Shown piece after piece: positions 1 to 10,676 of a stretch of DNA of 64,000 bases (the first letter of the stretch is position 1; each line of letters starts with the position of its first letter). A program made the translations under genes and the position numbers. Where the stretch lies: assembly GCF_019578655.1 (NCBI RefSeq), contig NC_063261.1, positions 11,292,446 to 11,356,445 on the forward strand, given 5' to 3'. The notes beneath the pieces are model-generated. The model saw only the letters and a list, made by a program, of their open reading frames with translations, searched no databases and had not been told where the DNA came from. The DNA comes from Ricinus communis (lineage: Eukaryota > Streptophyta > Magnoliopsida > Malpighiales > Euphorbiaceae).

Positions 1-284
1 TGTTTGATTGCCAACTATGTTTAGATTCCCTTTGGATTTTTCTTCTTATCTTGATTATTTCGTTTATCAATCACTCTTGCATCTCCCTTAGGACTTAGCT
101 TGTAGCTATTAGTTAGTTTAGAAATTATTTATCGCTAATTTTAGGTTAATATAACAAAGAACAAAGGAGTAACTCTGGGCTTTCACTTTCCCGAGGAATA
201 CGACCTTGATACTCGCCATTAGTGCTAGACTGCATCGATAGGTACACTGCCTTAGATTATGGCTAACACGAGTAGCACCCATCA
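1..284 (+). repeat. 3' end of left (5') LTR
   Basis: Matches 7026-7309 with 4 substitutions and no gaps, and ends in ...CCCATCA directly before the primer-binding region. Only the last part of the roughly 1.47 kb LTR lies in the window. Confidence 0.92.
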
Positions 285-290
285 AGTTTT

Positions 291-307
291 TGGCGCTGTT
301 GCCGGGG
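291..307 (+). promoter_or_regulatory. Primer-binding site, tRNA-Asp type
   Basis: The sequence tggcgctgttgccgggg is complementary to the 3' end of plant tRNA-Asp(GUC) with one mismatch. It lies 6 bases past the LTR end. A tRNA-Asp primer is usual for Athila-group elements. Confidence 0.85.
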
Positions 308-484
308 AATTGTTTGAAAACTAGAGTGAAATTTGCTATTTGTTAATTTAGCCATTTTTTTTTCTTTTTTTCTTTCTTATTATTTTATGATTTTTATTTT
401 TATTTGTTTATTTATTTTATTTTATTTGTACATATTTATTTAGCTTAAGTTTATGATTCAGATAGTGAATGATAAGGAGGTTCA

Positions 485-1759
485 ATGCTAAACTCAAAAT
501 CTTTGTATGACGCATTGGAAAATGAGAATAGGAACCAAGAGAGTGCTAAAAATTGGGATGCCCGTGCATCTTTAGATGCTCGAGTGGAATCGTTTTGCAG
601 GGCTACCGATCAACTCTCTTCTCCTATCCTTTCATCTCAAGTCTTTTGTGAATTTTGTTGTGGTTTACATGTGTGTAATGATTGTCCATTGTATAGTGAT
701 GTTGCTCATTGTTCTTACAACTGTGAACAGGTGCATTATACGGGAAGTTGGCCAAATGACTCGTATGGAAGCACCTACAATCAAGAGTGGAGCACTCATT
801 CACCTTTTGGATGGAGCTTAGATGGCCAAGAACCACTAGGAATTCAGCAACTACATTAATGTTGCACCTTCAACTCAAGATGAAGAGTTAGTGTCGGAGG
901 AGAGCCGATGATGAGGTTCATAACAAGTCTTGAGGAAAGATTCCAACAAACAGAGAGGATACTTGAAGATCAACAAGCCTCGATTAACAACATAGAGCAT
1001 CAAGTAGGCTTAATCTTCAAGTTACTAGCGGAAGAGCAATTGAGAACTCCATCAAATGCTGCTGAATCCGAGGAACATTTGAGCGCCATCACTTTGCGTT
1101 CAGGTGAGAATTTTTCTGGTTTATCTATTATGTTTGACGATGATGCTTATGTGCAGGACGACTCTTTGAACATGGAGTTAGAACCAGAAAAGGAAGAGGC
1201 AAACATGATCCCTCTGAAAGACTATCAACAGGAATGTACAGTTGATGATGCTGAGTTGCAGTTAGAGGAATTGTTGGTAGATTTTCCACAAGTCCCTTCG
1301 ATGATGGAAGATGAGCACGAGTTGTCCAATGAAGAAGTCTTGGAGGAGCTCGAGTTTCTCCTAGCAATTAAACCAAGCCAAGGACTGAAGAAAACCATCG
1401 ACACTCCTAAAGAGATTGCCCAACCGTCGATCCTTCCAATTGTTGAAACTCTAGCTTTCAAATTGGAAGAGCCCCTAGAGCATCATGACTACGTGCAAAT
1501 ATATGAGGAGCGAGTTTTGCCCATCATCTTGGCGACTTGCTTGGTATGGGAAGAGGAAGTTGACAATTATCCCTCTAAGCGGATATTTGAAGCCATTTGC
1601 TTGGAAAAAGGATGGATGGTCGCCAATCCCCACCGTTTGCTTTACACCATGAGTCCAGCTAAGAAGACTCATCACATCAAAAAGAAGCGCTTTTGGGAGG
1701 CACCCCAAATTCTATTTTTCAATTTGAATACTTTACCCTTGCATTGTGAACTTAGTTGA
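485..1759 (+). pseudogene. Gag fragment of Athila-type element
   Basis: Two open stretches, 485-859 (124 codons) and 908-1759 (283 codons), are separated by a stop and frame change. The first ends with a YGSTYNQEW-like segment, which corresponds to the Tyr/Trp-rich stretch near the C-terminal side of Athila gag. The second starts with a coiled-coil-like stretch (TSLEERFQQTERILEDQQ, INNIEHQVG) followed by the AITLRSG motif found in plant Athila-group gag just before the protease. After that comes an acidic tail that I do not recognise. There is no DLGAS protease motif downstream, so the pol part has been lost. The N-terminal two thirds of a normal gag are missing too. Confidence 0.75.
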
Positions 1760-1889
1760 TTAGGTTTTATAGTTGGTTTTTGTTAAGTTTTATTTATGTT
1801 GAGTGTATGAGTTGAGGATTTATTGGTTTTGCAGGTGAGAAGGAGTGAGAAAGTGCTGAGAATCGCAACTTTTGCATTATCTGGAGATC

Positions 1890-2160
1890 AACACGGGCGT
1901 GTTCAAGACCGTGTTCATTAACACGGCCCGTGTTCTGATTGAAGAAAATCAAACTAAGCTGAACACGTTCACAGAAGCTAACACGGGCATTTATGCCCTG
2001 CCGTGTCCACAACACGTTCCCGTGTCAAAGACCGTGTCCGTAACACGGGCGTGTTCTGAGAAGTGGTAAGTCAGCACATTTTTATTCGCTTAACACGACC
2101 CGATATCCATACCGTGTTCATGAACACGGCCCATGTTGTCGAACACGGGCGTGTTCCGCA
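1890..2160. repeat. Array of CACGG palindromes (internal)
   Basis: Several perfect or near-perfect dyads occur here: aacacgggcgtgttc at 1890 and again at 2042, aacacggcccgtgttc at 1920, and a run of gaacacgg/ccgtgttc half-sites to 2155. The array is markedly GC-rich compared with its surroundings. A related array lies in the right LTR at 6043-6241. Confidence 0.85.
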
Positions 2161-2168
2161 CACTTGCC

Positions 2169-2176
2169 TATATATA
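2169..2176 (+). promoter_or_regulatory. TATA-like sequence after the palindrome array
   Basis: tatatata follows the palindrome array directly and is followed by a pyrimidine-rich CTCTC leader, then the ORF1 remnant. This arrangement resembles a promoter, possibly for the ORF1 region. This is inference only. Confidence 0.35.
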
Positions 2177-2828
2177 CCACTTCATTCAAAAAAAATTTTG
2201 CTCTCCCCCATCTCTTACTCTCTCACATCTTATTTCTCATTTCGAAGGCTTTGGATATTGCATTTGTCAAGTAAGTACCCTCCAACTTCATTTTTCATTA
2301 TTTTATTTTGATATTAGTTCGAATTTATATTTTCTTTGTGTTGGAATTTTGTGTTTCAATTTTTTTTATTTCCTTATTTTATTATTTGGTGTATGCATTT
2401 ACATTCATGTTTGTGCTTAATTTTCTTTTATTTTCTTTAATATAGTTTATATACTTAACTTGCTCATATTTTCCGTTTTTCTTTTCTACCATTATTTATG
2501 ATTGTGATTAATTCCTTATTTTTCTCTTTATTATTATTGTCGGTCGCTAAACAATAGGCTCTGTCATAGATTGTCAACTCTGTTTGTGTCTGTTTGACAT
2601 TAGCACGTTGGTTTGCCTTGTGATGGATTATGGAGAAGTAAACTCCATATGGATGAATTGCAAATTTAATTGGTTAGCATCGGTTGGCAGTGTTGTGGAT
2701 TAAATTTTCTTTGCAGGACATTGAGCAGTTTAATTTTATCGAGTTAAATCATTTGGTTTATCCATTTTATGCCGTTATCTTGCCGAATTTTGTTGATCCT
2801 TAGTACTAAAAGTTTCCTTTTCGGTACC

Positions 2829-4385
2829 ATGTCCACCGGACGAGGATCGGGGAGTTTACAAGAGGAGGCGGACCGATGGTTCCTCTTCCTCTCAATCATC
2901 AGGCGCTGCACCGACTAGTTCAGGCCAAATTAGACCACTGCAGCGCCATCGATTCCTACTTTTCCAAGGGCAGCCCACCTTTGAGCAAAGATATCAATCG
3001 ATGAGGCACAAAGATTTGGGAAAGGGGCGTAGGATAGACTGGCTAGCATCGGACTTGCGATCATGATATCTTGAGACACCCCCATTTCAACATTTCTTTG
3101 ACATTGTTGAACCAACATATAAGGAGTTGACTGTGGAGTTTGCCAGCACTTTCTTTCTGCAAAGCCAGTTGCGGGACTTCCAACAACTGGATGCGATCAG
3201 TTTCAGACTAGTAAGGCAAACTTTCACGATGAGTGTACAACAGTTTAGGGTACACTTAGGCTTGTGGACTGAGGAGGATGCAGTTGGAGAGGTTTATAGT
3301 CGCTGTATACACACGCCTGGTGTGTCATATCCGCAGATGTGGGCTGAGATTTCTGATGACACTGAGGGTTACAGTGCCAACCAGTCCAAGGCGTCTAACT
3401 TGCCTGAGGGACTGCGGTACTTGCATGCATTGCTGGCTAGGACCATCACTGGCAGGGGAGATAGTGGTGGTGTAGTTACCCGGTAGGACTGTTTATACTT
3501 TGACATGCACGGCACGGTCATCGACATGGGGTACTTATTGGCCAGACGGTCGGTGCAACAACTCAAAGAAGGTATTTTTCCTGTTTTGGGACTTACATTA
3601 CTCGGTGGCTAGGAGCTTAGGAGTTTTGGAGGAAGCGATACCACATTTGACAGTGGGGTGATGGAGACGTTGGGACTTCCCAGGATGGTTAGTATGGGGA
3701 TGGTGACTCGTAGGCGGTCCGCTAGGACCAGAGTATAGGCCCGAGGAATGCTCTCTTGGCGTACTTAGAGAGGAGCGACCGCCCCACGAGCCCATGGTAC
3801 ACAGGATGTCCCACCTTCTTCCGATATTCCGAGTCTTCCTCCGACCGTCTACTTCAGCTCCTTCTAGGTCTTCTTCAGCTGTTTTAGGAGTCTCCCCAAT
3901 TGAGTTTAGAGAGCTGCAGCTTAGAGTGCAGAGGTTGGCAGAGAGCGGCAACATTTCATTCGACAAGAGGCTTTTCAACGGGACCTTTTCAGTCGAGTTT
4001 GAGCCGGATGATGGCTCGGTTTGAGAGGCAGAGGGCTATGCTTCAAGCCCTGATTGAGCAGGGAGGTAGGTTAGAGGCCTCTATGGCCAATGACATGTTC
4101 GATGATATTTTTGCTACAGACTTTGCACCTGCTTGTCCACAGAGCCGGATTCCAGAGCAGAGCCATTTTGACATCCCTCTAGCGGATGATCTAGCTGGCC
4201 CTCCCTCTCCGACTGAGCACCTTTCAACATAGCAACCTGACGAGCCTCCTATTGACGCTGCTCCTACCGATCCACCAGCTCCTGCATGTGACACTACTTC
4301 CGATCCTCAGAGAGCGGCCCACTCCTCCACCGGCCAATACGATATACTGTTGATGCACCTCTTTTCACTCTGGAGCCATAATCAG
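2829..4385 (+). pseudogene. Athila ORF1 (env-position) remnant
   Basis: A potential start at 2829 (MSTGRGSG) is followed by decayed reading frames. The best-preserved piece, 3127-3486, includes FTMSVQQFRVHLGLWTEED and EGLRYLHALLARTITGRG, and DMHGTVIDMGYLLARR follows after an in-frame TAG at 3484. This pattern matches the Athila ORF1 family that sits downstream of pol in these elements. A final piece (4020-4232) has a MANDMFDDIFATDF segment and a Pro-rich tail. There are multiple stops and frameshifts, so no intact protein is made. The function of ORF1 in Athila is unknown; its position recalls a retroviral env, but no membrane segment is evident here. Confidence 0.7.
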
Positions 4386-5819
4386 GGCAGTATTAGTTTC
4401 TTTTTCCTTTTTCATTTCATATATTTTGTACACTGAGGACAGTGTGTCCTTCAAGTGTGGGGTGGTGATATCAATATATACTTACTTTCATGTTCTATTA
4501 TTTTGTATATGAAATTTAGATCCTTTTCTAGTGTATATATCGCATTTCATTTATTCCATCTCAGTTATTTGTTTATTCTTTGTGCAATTTTTTTGTAAAA
4601 TTTTGAAAATTTTTCACTTTGTTTCGATGCTCTTACTGTTGACTTGCTTTTGAAATCCTGTTTATGTCCATGCGATCGGGTAAAACCGATAGTGTTGAGT
4701 CTTGCGAAAGAATGTAAGATAGTTAGTTTGAGTTTTGCACTAAGTTGCTTTGGTCTATTTAATTTTGTTTTGATGATTTTTATTTGGAACCTACTCAAAA
4801 AGCACACTTGTGAGAAATTGAGCCTAAATTGTAAGCATACACGTTATATGCTTTTATTTATTTCTTGTTGAGAGTGCCAATTACTGTTTTTACTTTTAGA
4901 ACTTGCTCGGTAATGCTTATGAGGGCCACAAGGAGAGTTTAACACTTTGGTATGATAGAGGCACTTAGGCTTTTCATTCTAGCCAAATAGCCTTCATTCG
5001 TTTATTGATTCTGTAGATAACCCTTTCTTTCACCATTTCTTTTATCATATTCTATTACCACTTAGTTTTATTCTGCTTTGGGTTATGATTTTGCACATGA
5101 GTTGTTTTTATTGGGAGCTTTTGTCTTGGGAATAGCTTTAGAATCTTGTAGCAGCTTACTTCAATCCAAAAAGAAATTCACTCTATTATGTGAATGTTCT
5201 TCCCTTATGAAAAAAAAAAAAAGAAAGAAGAAAATATATAAAAAAAAAGAGGGAAAGGTGATGAAAAGAAAGAAAGTAAGTAAGCTAAACATTTTGACTT
5301 GATTCCTATTTCCCACCTTGGACTACTATCCATTGTTTACCCCTTGTGATCATTGTGACTTGTGTGCATGTCATGTATTTCATTGCAGAACACCATAGGT
5401 TCAACTCTAACCAAATTTACCTACCCTTACCTAATCCCCATTACAACCCTTATAAAGACCTCTTGACATGGTTGTTGACTCTCCATAAGTGGTAGGAGTA
5501 GGATTTAAGAGCAAGCATATAGTAAGTAAGGCAGTAGTTGATGCATTGAGCGATTAAACACTACCCTTTAGACACTTTGAGTGATTTAGAGTGAATCTGG
5601 TGAGGAGATGGTTCTGAATAATTTCCTTGAGATGATTTTGTGAATTATTGGCATCTTGGTTGTGATACTTGAATTGATTGCTTCGTTTCTTTTGTTTGAC
5701 TTGTGCTTGTTAAGGATATGTGCAGGAACTCTCTAGCTTGTTTGTCAGTTTAAGTATTGTTCCTTAGTGGTTTATTTTCCTTATTTTACTTTTGATTGCT
5801 TGAGGACAAGCAATGAGCT
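4386..5819 (+). other. Long 3' non-coding region of the element
   Basis: No convincing coding sequence. It carries a first polypurine-like signal (aagtgtggggtgg at 4453), a purine-rich run at 5209-5275 (A/G only for long stretches), and ends at the true polypurine tract. The same layout is seen in the two other Athila-type elements of the window. Confidence 0.6.
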
Positions 5820-5829
5820 AAGTGTGGGG
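5820..5829 (+). promoter_or_regulatory. Polypurine tract for plus-strand priming
   Basis: aagtgtgggg lies 5 bases before the TGATGTG start of the right LTR, after a GAGGACAAGCAA context also found before the LTR of the related element at 47531-47566. Confidence 0.75.
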
Positions 5830-5834
5830 TTATT

Positions 5835-7309
5835 TGATGTGCGTAAAATACACACATCTAAATGGGGTTTTTAAGATTGATTTTATGGACATTTAGATGT
5901 GAATTGGTCTCAACACTCACCTTATACATATGTTTGTGTGCATTAGGTCCAAAAGAGGTCAAAGGATGAAAAAGGAAAGAATTGGAGCATAATTGGACGT
6001 CAAAGCTGCCGAAACGAGCTAAGTACGAGCATGAGGAAGCTAAACATGGCCGTGTTGATCTCAACACTGGCCGTGTTCTCAACATGGTCACAAACATGGG
6101 CCGTGTTACCAATACGGGGATAAACACGGCCGTGATGGACATCAAAGAAGAAGTAGATTTTAGGGAGCACGGCACAGAGAGTAACACGGCCAGGAACACC
6201 ATCCCGTGTTGAGAACACGGCCAGGAACACGGCCGTGTTGGAGGCGACAGGGGGTATTAATTAAAAGAACGAAAAGAAGAGAAAGAGAGGAGGCTAGGGT
6301 TAGAACGTCCCAAAACCCTACTTTTTCTCTCCCTAAGGGTTTTCTGAGCTGAGACCAAGGGAAAAGGAGACTTGGATTAAGGTTTCAATCAGATTTCCTT
6401 GAAGGATCGAAGATTGGGCAAGGTTCGTTGATTGATTTTCAAATCGAGCAAGAGGAACAAGAATCGATTCAATTGGAGCAAAAGGATTTGGGGCTATTTA
6501 CTCTCATCCAAGGGTGTAATCGGGTTTTCTCTACCTTTGCTTATTGTTGTAATTGAATTCTTGTATATTTTGAGAATGAACATGATTAGCTAGATTGATT
6601 TAATCCATTGGGATTTCTTTACTATGTTGGCTTGATATTATATTGTTGGATTGTTCGAGTTGGTTTTGTATTCTTCTTGTTTTCAGTATTAATAAGATTA
6701 TGCATTATTCATGAGACGTTGTGAATTGTGATGTTTAGATTGCTTTATGAGATTGAGAAATCCGTTTGGCAATTGGAATTTTGAATAACAAGGACTGGTT
6801 AATAATCGCTTAGAGATAAGGATAATTAACTAGCCGGATTAAGAATTAACAAAGCTTAATATAGGCGGATTAAAGCTTAATGCTAATTTAAGAATCAATC
6901 GTTAGGAAGAGATTCCAACTTTAGGTTATTAGGTTTAGGAATTCGGTTATCGAGAGAGAGAAACTGAATTCGGTTAAGAATTCGTCCACGGGTAGCATAA
7001 TTAGACTCACCGATCCTTTATCTTTTGTTTGATTGCCAACTATGTTTAGATTCCCTTTGGGTTTTTCTTCTTGTCTTGATTATTTCGTTTATCAATCACT
7101 CTTGCATCTCCCTTAGGACTTAGCTTGTAGCTATTAGTTAGTTTAGAAATTATTTATCGCTAATTTTAGGTTAATATAACAAAGAACAAAGGAGTAACTC
7201 TGTGCTTTCACTTTCCCGAGGAATACGACCTTGATACTCGCCATTAGTGCTAGACTGCATCGATAGGTACACTGCCTTAGATTGTGGCTAACACGAGTAG
7301 CACCCATCA
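5835..7309 (+). repeat. Right (3') LTR, 1475 bp
   Basis: Begins TGATGTGCG after the polypurine tract and ends CCCATCA. The last 284 bases match the left LTR end in the window. It holds a CACGG palindrome array in its U3-like part and an AGGGTT-rich leader near 6290-6350. Confidence 0.9.
6043..6241. repeat. CACGG palindrome array inside the LTR
   Basis: Repeated half-sites and dyads such as aacatggccgtgtt (6043), aacacggccgtg (about 6124) and aacacggccaggaacacggc (about 6213). It shares its core with the internal array at 1890-2160. Confidence 0.8.
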
Positions 7310-7412
7310 GTTACATATACGAAACCTATCAACGGTTTGCTCGCAGCCTCATTCTCTTGCAGGCATGCAACCAATCTCTTTTATTTTATTCTTTTTGCTT
7401 TAATTTTTTTAA

Positions 7413-7539
7413 GCTGCCTTTTCGGGTTTTCAACTTAACAGATTTTTGTCTTAACTTTTGCCTAATTTGCCTTTTCAGGTTTTCAGCTTAACAAACACTA
7501 CTTTTGCCTAAGTTGCCCTCTTGGGTTTTTAACTTAGCA
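7413..7539. repeat. Three degenerate spacer repeats (Tat 3' spacer)
   Basis: Three roughly 28-bp units (at 7413, 7466 and 7512) share the core tgcc-ttttc-gggttttcaacttaaca. Related text (gcttaaccagc...ttaggttttctg) lies at 11970-11995, on the far side of the nested insertions. This suggests both flanks belong to one interrupted Tat element. Confidence 0.6.
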
Positions 7540-7588
7540 TTTTTTTTGTTTATTCTTTGTATTTATTTTCTTTTCTTTTCTTTTTTTT

Positions 7589-7774
7589 CCAATTTGGTTA
7601 CACGAGAAGCTTCAAATATTGACTATCCCAAGGGACATTAACAAGTATAAGCCGAAGCATGTGCAAGTTCGCTCTATTGTTGTACCTCGAGGTCATGAAA
7701 ACTGGATTTCTTGGATAAAGGGCATTTCAGACACCAAAATACTGAAGTATGCCCGAACTGTCGAGACTAGATGA
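7589..7774 (+). pseudogene. Unassigned coding-like fragment (61 codons, no ATG)
   Basis: An open frame without an ATG at its head runs from 7589 to a TGA at 7772. It reads PIWLHEKLQILTIPRDINKY, then a basic stretch, then GHENWISWIKGI and KILKYARTVETR. The composition is unlike the low-complexity AT sequence around it and it looks protein-coding. I do not recognise the family. It could be a remnant of a transposon protein or of a captured exon. Confidence 0.35.
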
Positions 7775-7857
7775 GTAATAAAATATTTTGATTTTTTGGA
7801 GTATGAAGATTACTGATTTTGGAGTTTCTCAAAACTAAAATATTGTAGTAGATTGAC

Positions 7858-7862
7858 CAAAG
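7858..7862. repeat. Target-site duplication CAAAG, left copy
   Basis: caaag here and at 10672-10676 exactly flank the solo LTR. Confidence 0.8.
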
Positions 7863-10671
7863 TGTAATACCCGAAATTTTTCTTTAATAAAAATAATATT
7901 AATAATGATTAATAAATGAGTTTTATTTAAATTAATTTAATTATATTTTTATTCGGTTTAATTAGAATGATTTAAACGCAATTTTAAAAATTTAATATTA
8001 GACAAATAAATGAGTTATTTCTATACCCAATTAGTTTGATTTTTAAGGAGTTAATTAAGTAAATTATTTGAGAAAAAAATTATATTTTTGGTCATTCTAA
8101 ATTTTCCCCAAATGTATATATATATATATAAAATTATATATTGGAAGAATTTGTAAAGGATGTTTTTATAAAAAATATTTTTTGGGGAAATTGGTATTTT
8201 AATTAGCTAGTGGTATTTAATTTTAAGTTGAAAAATATTTACAAATTGGTTATTTAATTTAATTGTGTGTTAGGACTAAATTATAAATTTATTTTGGAAT
8301 GAGGATTAAAAGTATAATTTTATTATTATGGGGTGAAGATTTGTATGTTTGGTATTTTTGTAAATAAATGTGTCGGCAGGATATATATGTAATTATATAT
8401 TTTTAATAATTCTAATTTGGCCCAAATTAAATAGTTAGGGGCTTAATTGAAAGGCTAAAGAAAGTTTAGGGGTTAATTGAAAATTTTATAGGTTAAATTT
8501 GTCGTAATTTAAAAAGTTGAGGGACCAAAAGGTAAGAAAGAAAAGTTCAGGGGCCAAAAGTAGATATTAGAAGAAAGGAAAGAAGAAAGAATCGGGGAGA
8601 GAAAGAGGGAGGGAGAGACCAGAAAAGAGAAGTGGGTCATGGGCGTCGAGGTCGATCAGGCCTGGGCGGTGGCGTCGTGGCCCGGCGGCCCAATGACGAC
8701 GAGAAGAAGCTGAAGGCCCCGCCATTCTAGCCGCTTCCAAGTGACCTTATCGGTGATCTCGGTGGCGATCGGCTCTCTACGTAGAGCTTCCTTTTAAGCG
8801 GTGGCGTCGACTTTGGTGGCCGGGAGAAGGGAGTTCCGGCAGTAGGTGGCGGTAGCATTTTTCGACTCGAGCTCAAAGTGAGGATGGATGATCGGAGGAC
8901 ATATTGAGCTCCCTGCATTCAAGCTTCGCAATGGCACCAGTTTTGTGGCGATCAAACTTTGTTTGCAAATCGACAACCAAGATCGTCCGCAAATCTCTTC
9001 GGGTGATCGGGGGTCGGATCGGAAAATCGGAAGCGGGGATCGTCATCAGCGCGTCGTTTCGAGTCCGATGGTGAGTTCGGATCGTCGATTGGACTCCAGC
9101 GACTGGAAGTGAGTCAAATGAGCGATTAAGCGTCTCGGTAATTTTTTCTGCCCATTGATTTTGAAAATTCTTTGGTATAATTATGTGTTTATTGAATTAT
9201 GTTGAATATTAAATATTGTGTGTTAAAATATTTATTGTTGGACTGCGTGCTATAGTCATATTTTTAAGCTATGTGGCGGAGTCGGGAAATCAGTAAAGTC
9301 TTGGGGACCCGACTCCCGTTGTATTAATTGTTAAATATTTAAAGTATTTTTCTGGCAGGTCCTGGACCCGATTTACGGGAGTAAACGTCCATATTTTAGG
9401 GGAGGTTCTGCCGGATTTTCGGTAGAATTCTTCCGAGTTGAGGTTCTTAGACAGTCGGTCCTAGAAATCTAGACTTAGGATTAATGGTCAATTGTTTCAG
9501 CGTTTTGACAAATTGTTTTCCATGATTAGATAATCCGTCTGTTCGGCTCGCTCCAAACAAGGCACCGGAGCATAGCTAGGAAGTCGCCAAAGCTGTGAGT
9601 TAAAGTCATATATCTACTTACGTGTGTCATGCATAAATTTTTTATTTGCTATCGTGACTATTTTATTGTAAGTTCAAATTATTCTTTTAATTATTATTCA
9701 TTTATATATCATTTCCTTTATCATTGATTTTATTATTGCATGATGACACGGATTGGGACGACAATAGAACATATTGGTTTGATGAGTATACCGGTATAAA
9801 TCTGTGAGTGATGGAAAAGGGTAAATAGGTAAATTTAAGGAGAAAAGATTAGAACTTGCCCTGATCGAGCATCGCTCTCTGGGCTTAGTAGAGTATGTTT
9901 GCCGGAGGTAAGGTCCCTGATCGAGCTTGCTCTCTGGGCGCCAGAGCTATTGGATTAAGAGAGCCGAAAGGCTAAGACAAGTGAGCAGACTAGAGGTAAG
10001 GTCCCTAATCGAGCTTCGCTCTCTAGGCGCCAGTCCTATTGGAATGAGATTAGTCGGGATGTTAGAGTTAAGATTAGTCGAGATGTCAGTGTGGAGATTG
10101 ATCGAGATGTTTATGTTGGTATTAGGGTTCTACTGGAGTACTCGTCCCGTAGCGTGTGAAAATTATTTTATTTAATTTAAGCATGGCATGATGCATATGT
10201 TTTTACATGACTTAATGCTTATTTTAAATTAAATAATGTATGATCGAAGTATATGCAATGTTTTTAGATATATGATTTTAACTCACTCTCGAGACTGACA
10301 GTCTCATTTTCACTGTTTTTCATATCCGTGACTGTTAGTCTTCCTGCGACACTTATCTAGTAACCCGACTCCTTCATCATCGGGTGATGTAATTTGATTT
10401 GGTATGTAAATTTGTAAAATCTTAGAATCTCCGCAGTTGAAATAGTAGATGTATCAGTTGTAATGCTTTGTAGTTTCGGGTCTAGCCTAATTCTTGTGGC
10501 AGACCAAATTAATTGTGTAAATTTAATGGTTACAAAATTATAGAATCAATAGTATTAAATAAGATGAGATTTATTTAAGTCAGTGAGTGTCAGGCTTACT
10601 ACGGGATTCAGTGGCCTTACGCCTACCCATTCCCTAGTGCCGGTCATTGGCCCACAGATGGGGTCGTGAAA
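7863..10671 (+). repeat. Solo LTR, Del/Tekay-type Ty3/gypsy, about 2.8 kb
   Basis: It starts with TGTAATACCCGAAATTT and ends GGTCGTGAAA, close to the start and end usual for Del/Tekay chromovirus LTRs, with CAAAG on both sides. There is no internal coding region, primer site or second LTR, so it is a solo LTR left by recombination. The last base pair is AA where CA is expected. It includes a GC-rich stretch at 8600-9120 and a threefold ctctctgggc repeat at 9856-10040. Confidence 0.8.
9856..10040 (+). repeat. Threefold repeat in the solo LTR
   Basis: Three copies of a ctgatcgagc-cgctctctgggc core occur near 9859, 9917 and 10006. The last two copies are each preceded by gaggtaaggtccct and followed by gccag. 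They look like local tandem duplications. Confidence 0.7.
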
Positions 10672-10676
10672 CAAAG
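10672..10676. repeat. Target-site duplication CAAAG, right copy
   Basis: Second copy of caaag directly after the solo LTR. Confidence 0.8.

Larger units (their letters stand above)
1..7309 (+). mobile_element. Non-autonomous Athila-type Ty3/gypsy LTR retrotransposon (5' end cut by window)
   Basis: Bases 1-284 repeat at 7026-7309 without gaps and with 4 mismatches, which defines the ends of two LTRs. The left LTR ends in CA at 284 and a tRNA-Asp-like primer site follows at 291. The right LTR begins TGATGTG at 5835, after a purine tract. The interior is about 5.5 kb and holds a gag fragment with the plant gypsy AITLRSG motif and a decayed Athila ORF1, but no protease, reverse transcriptase or integrase. 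Its movement would need enzymes from a relative. LTR identity near 98.6% over the overlap implies a recent insertion. The target-site duplication cannot be checked because the left end lies outside the window. Confidence 0.85.

Noticed and set aside
5209..5275. Poly(A)-like tract suggesting a retrocopied gene end
   Set aside because: It lies inside the LTR element, is mixed A/G, and similar purine runs occur at the same place in the related elements.
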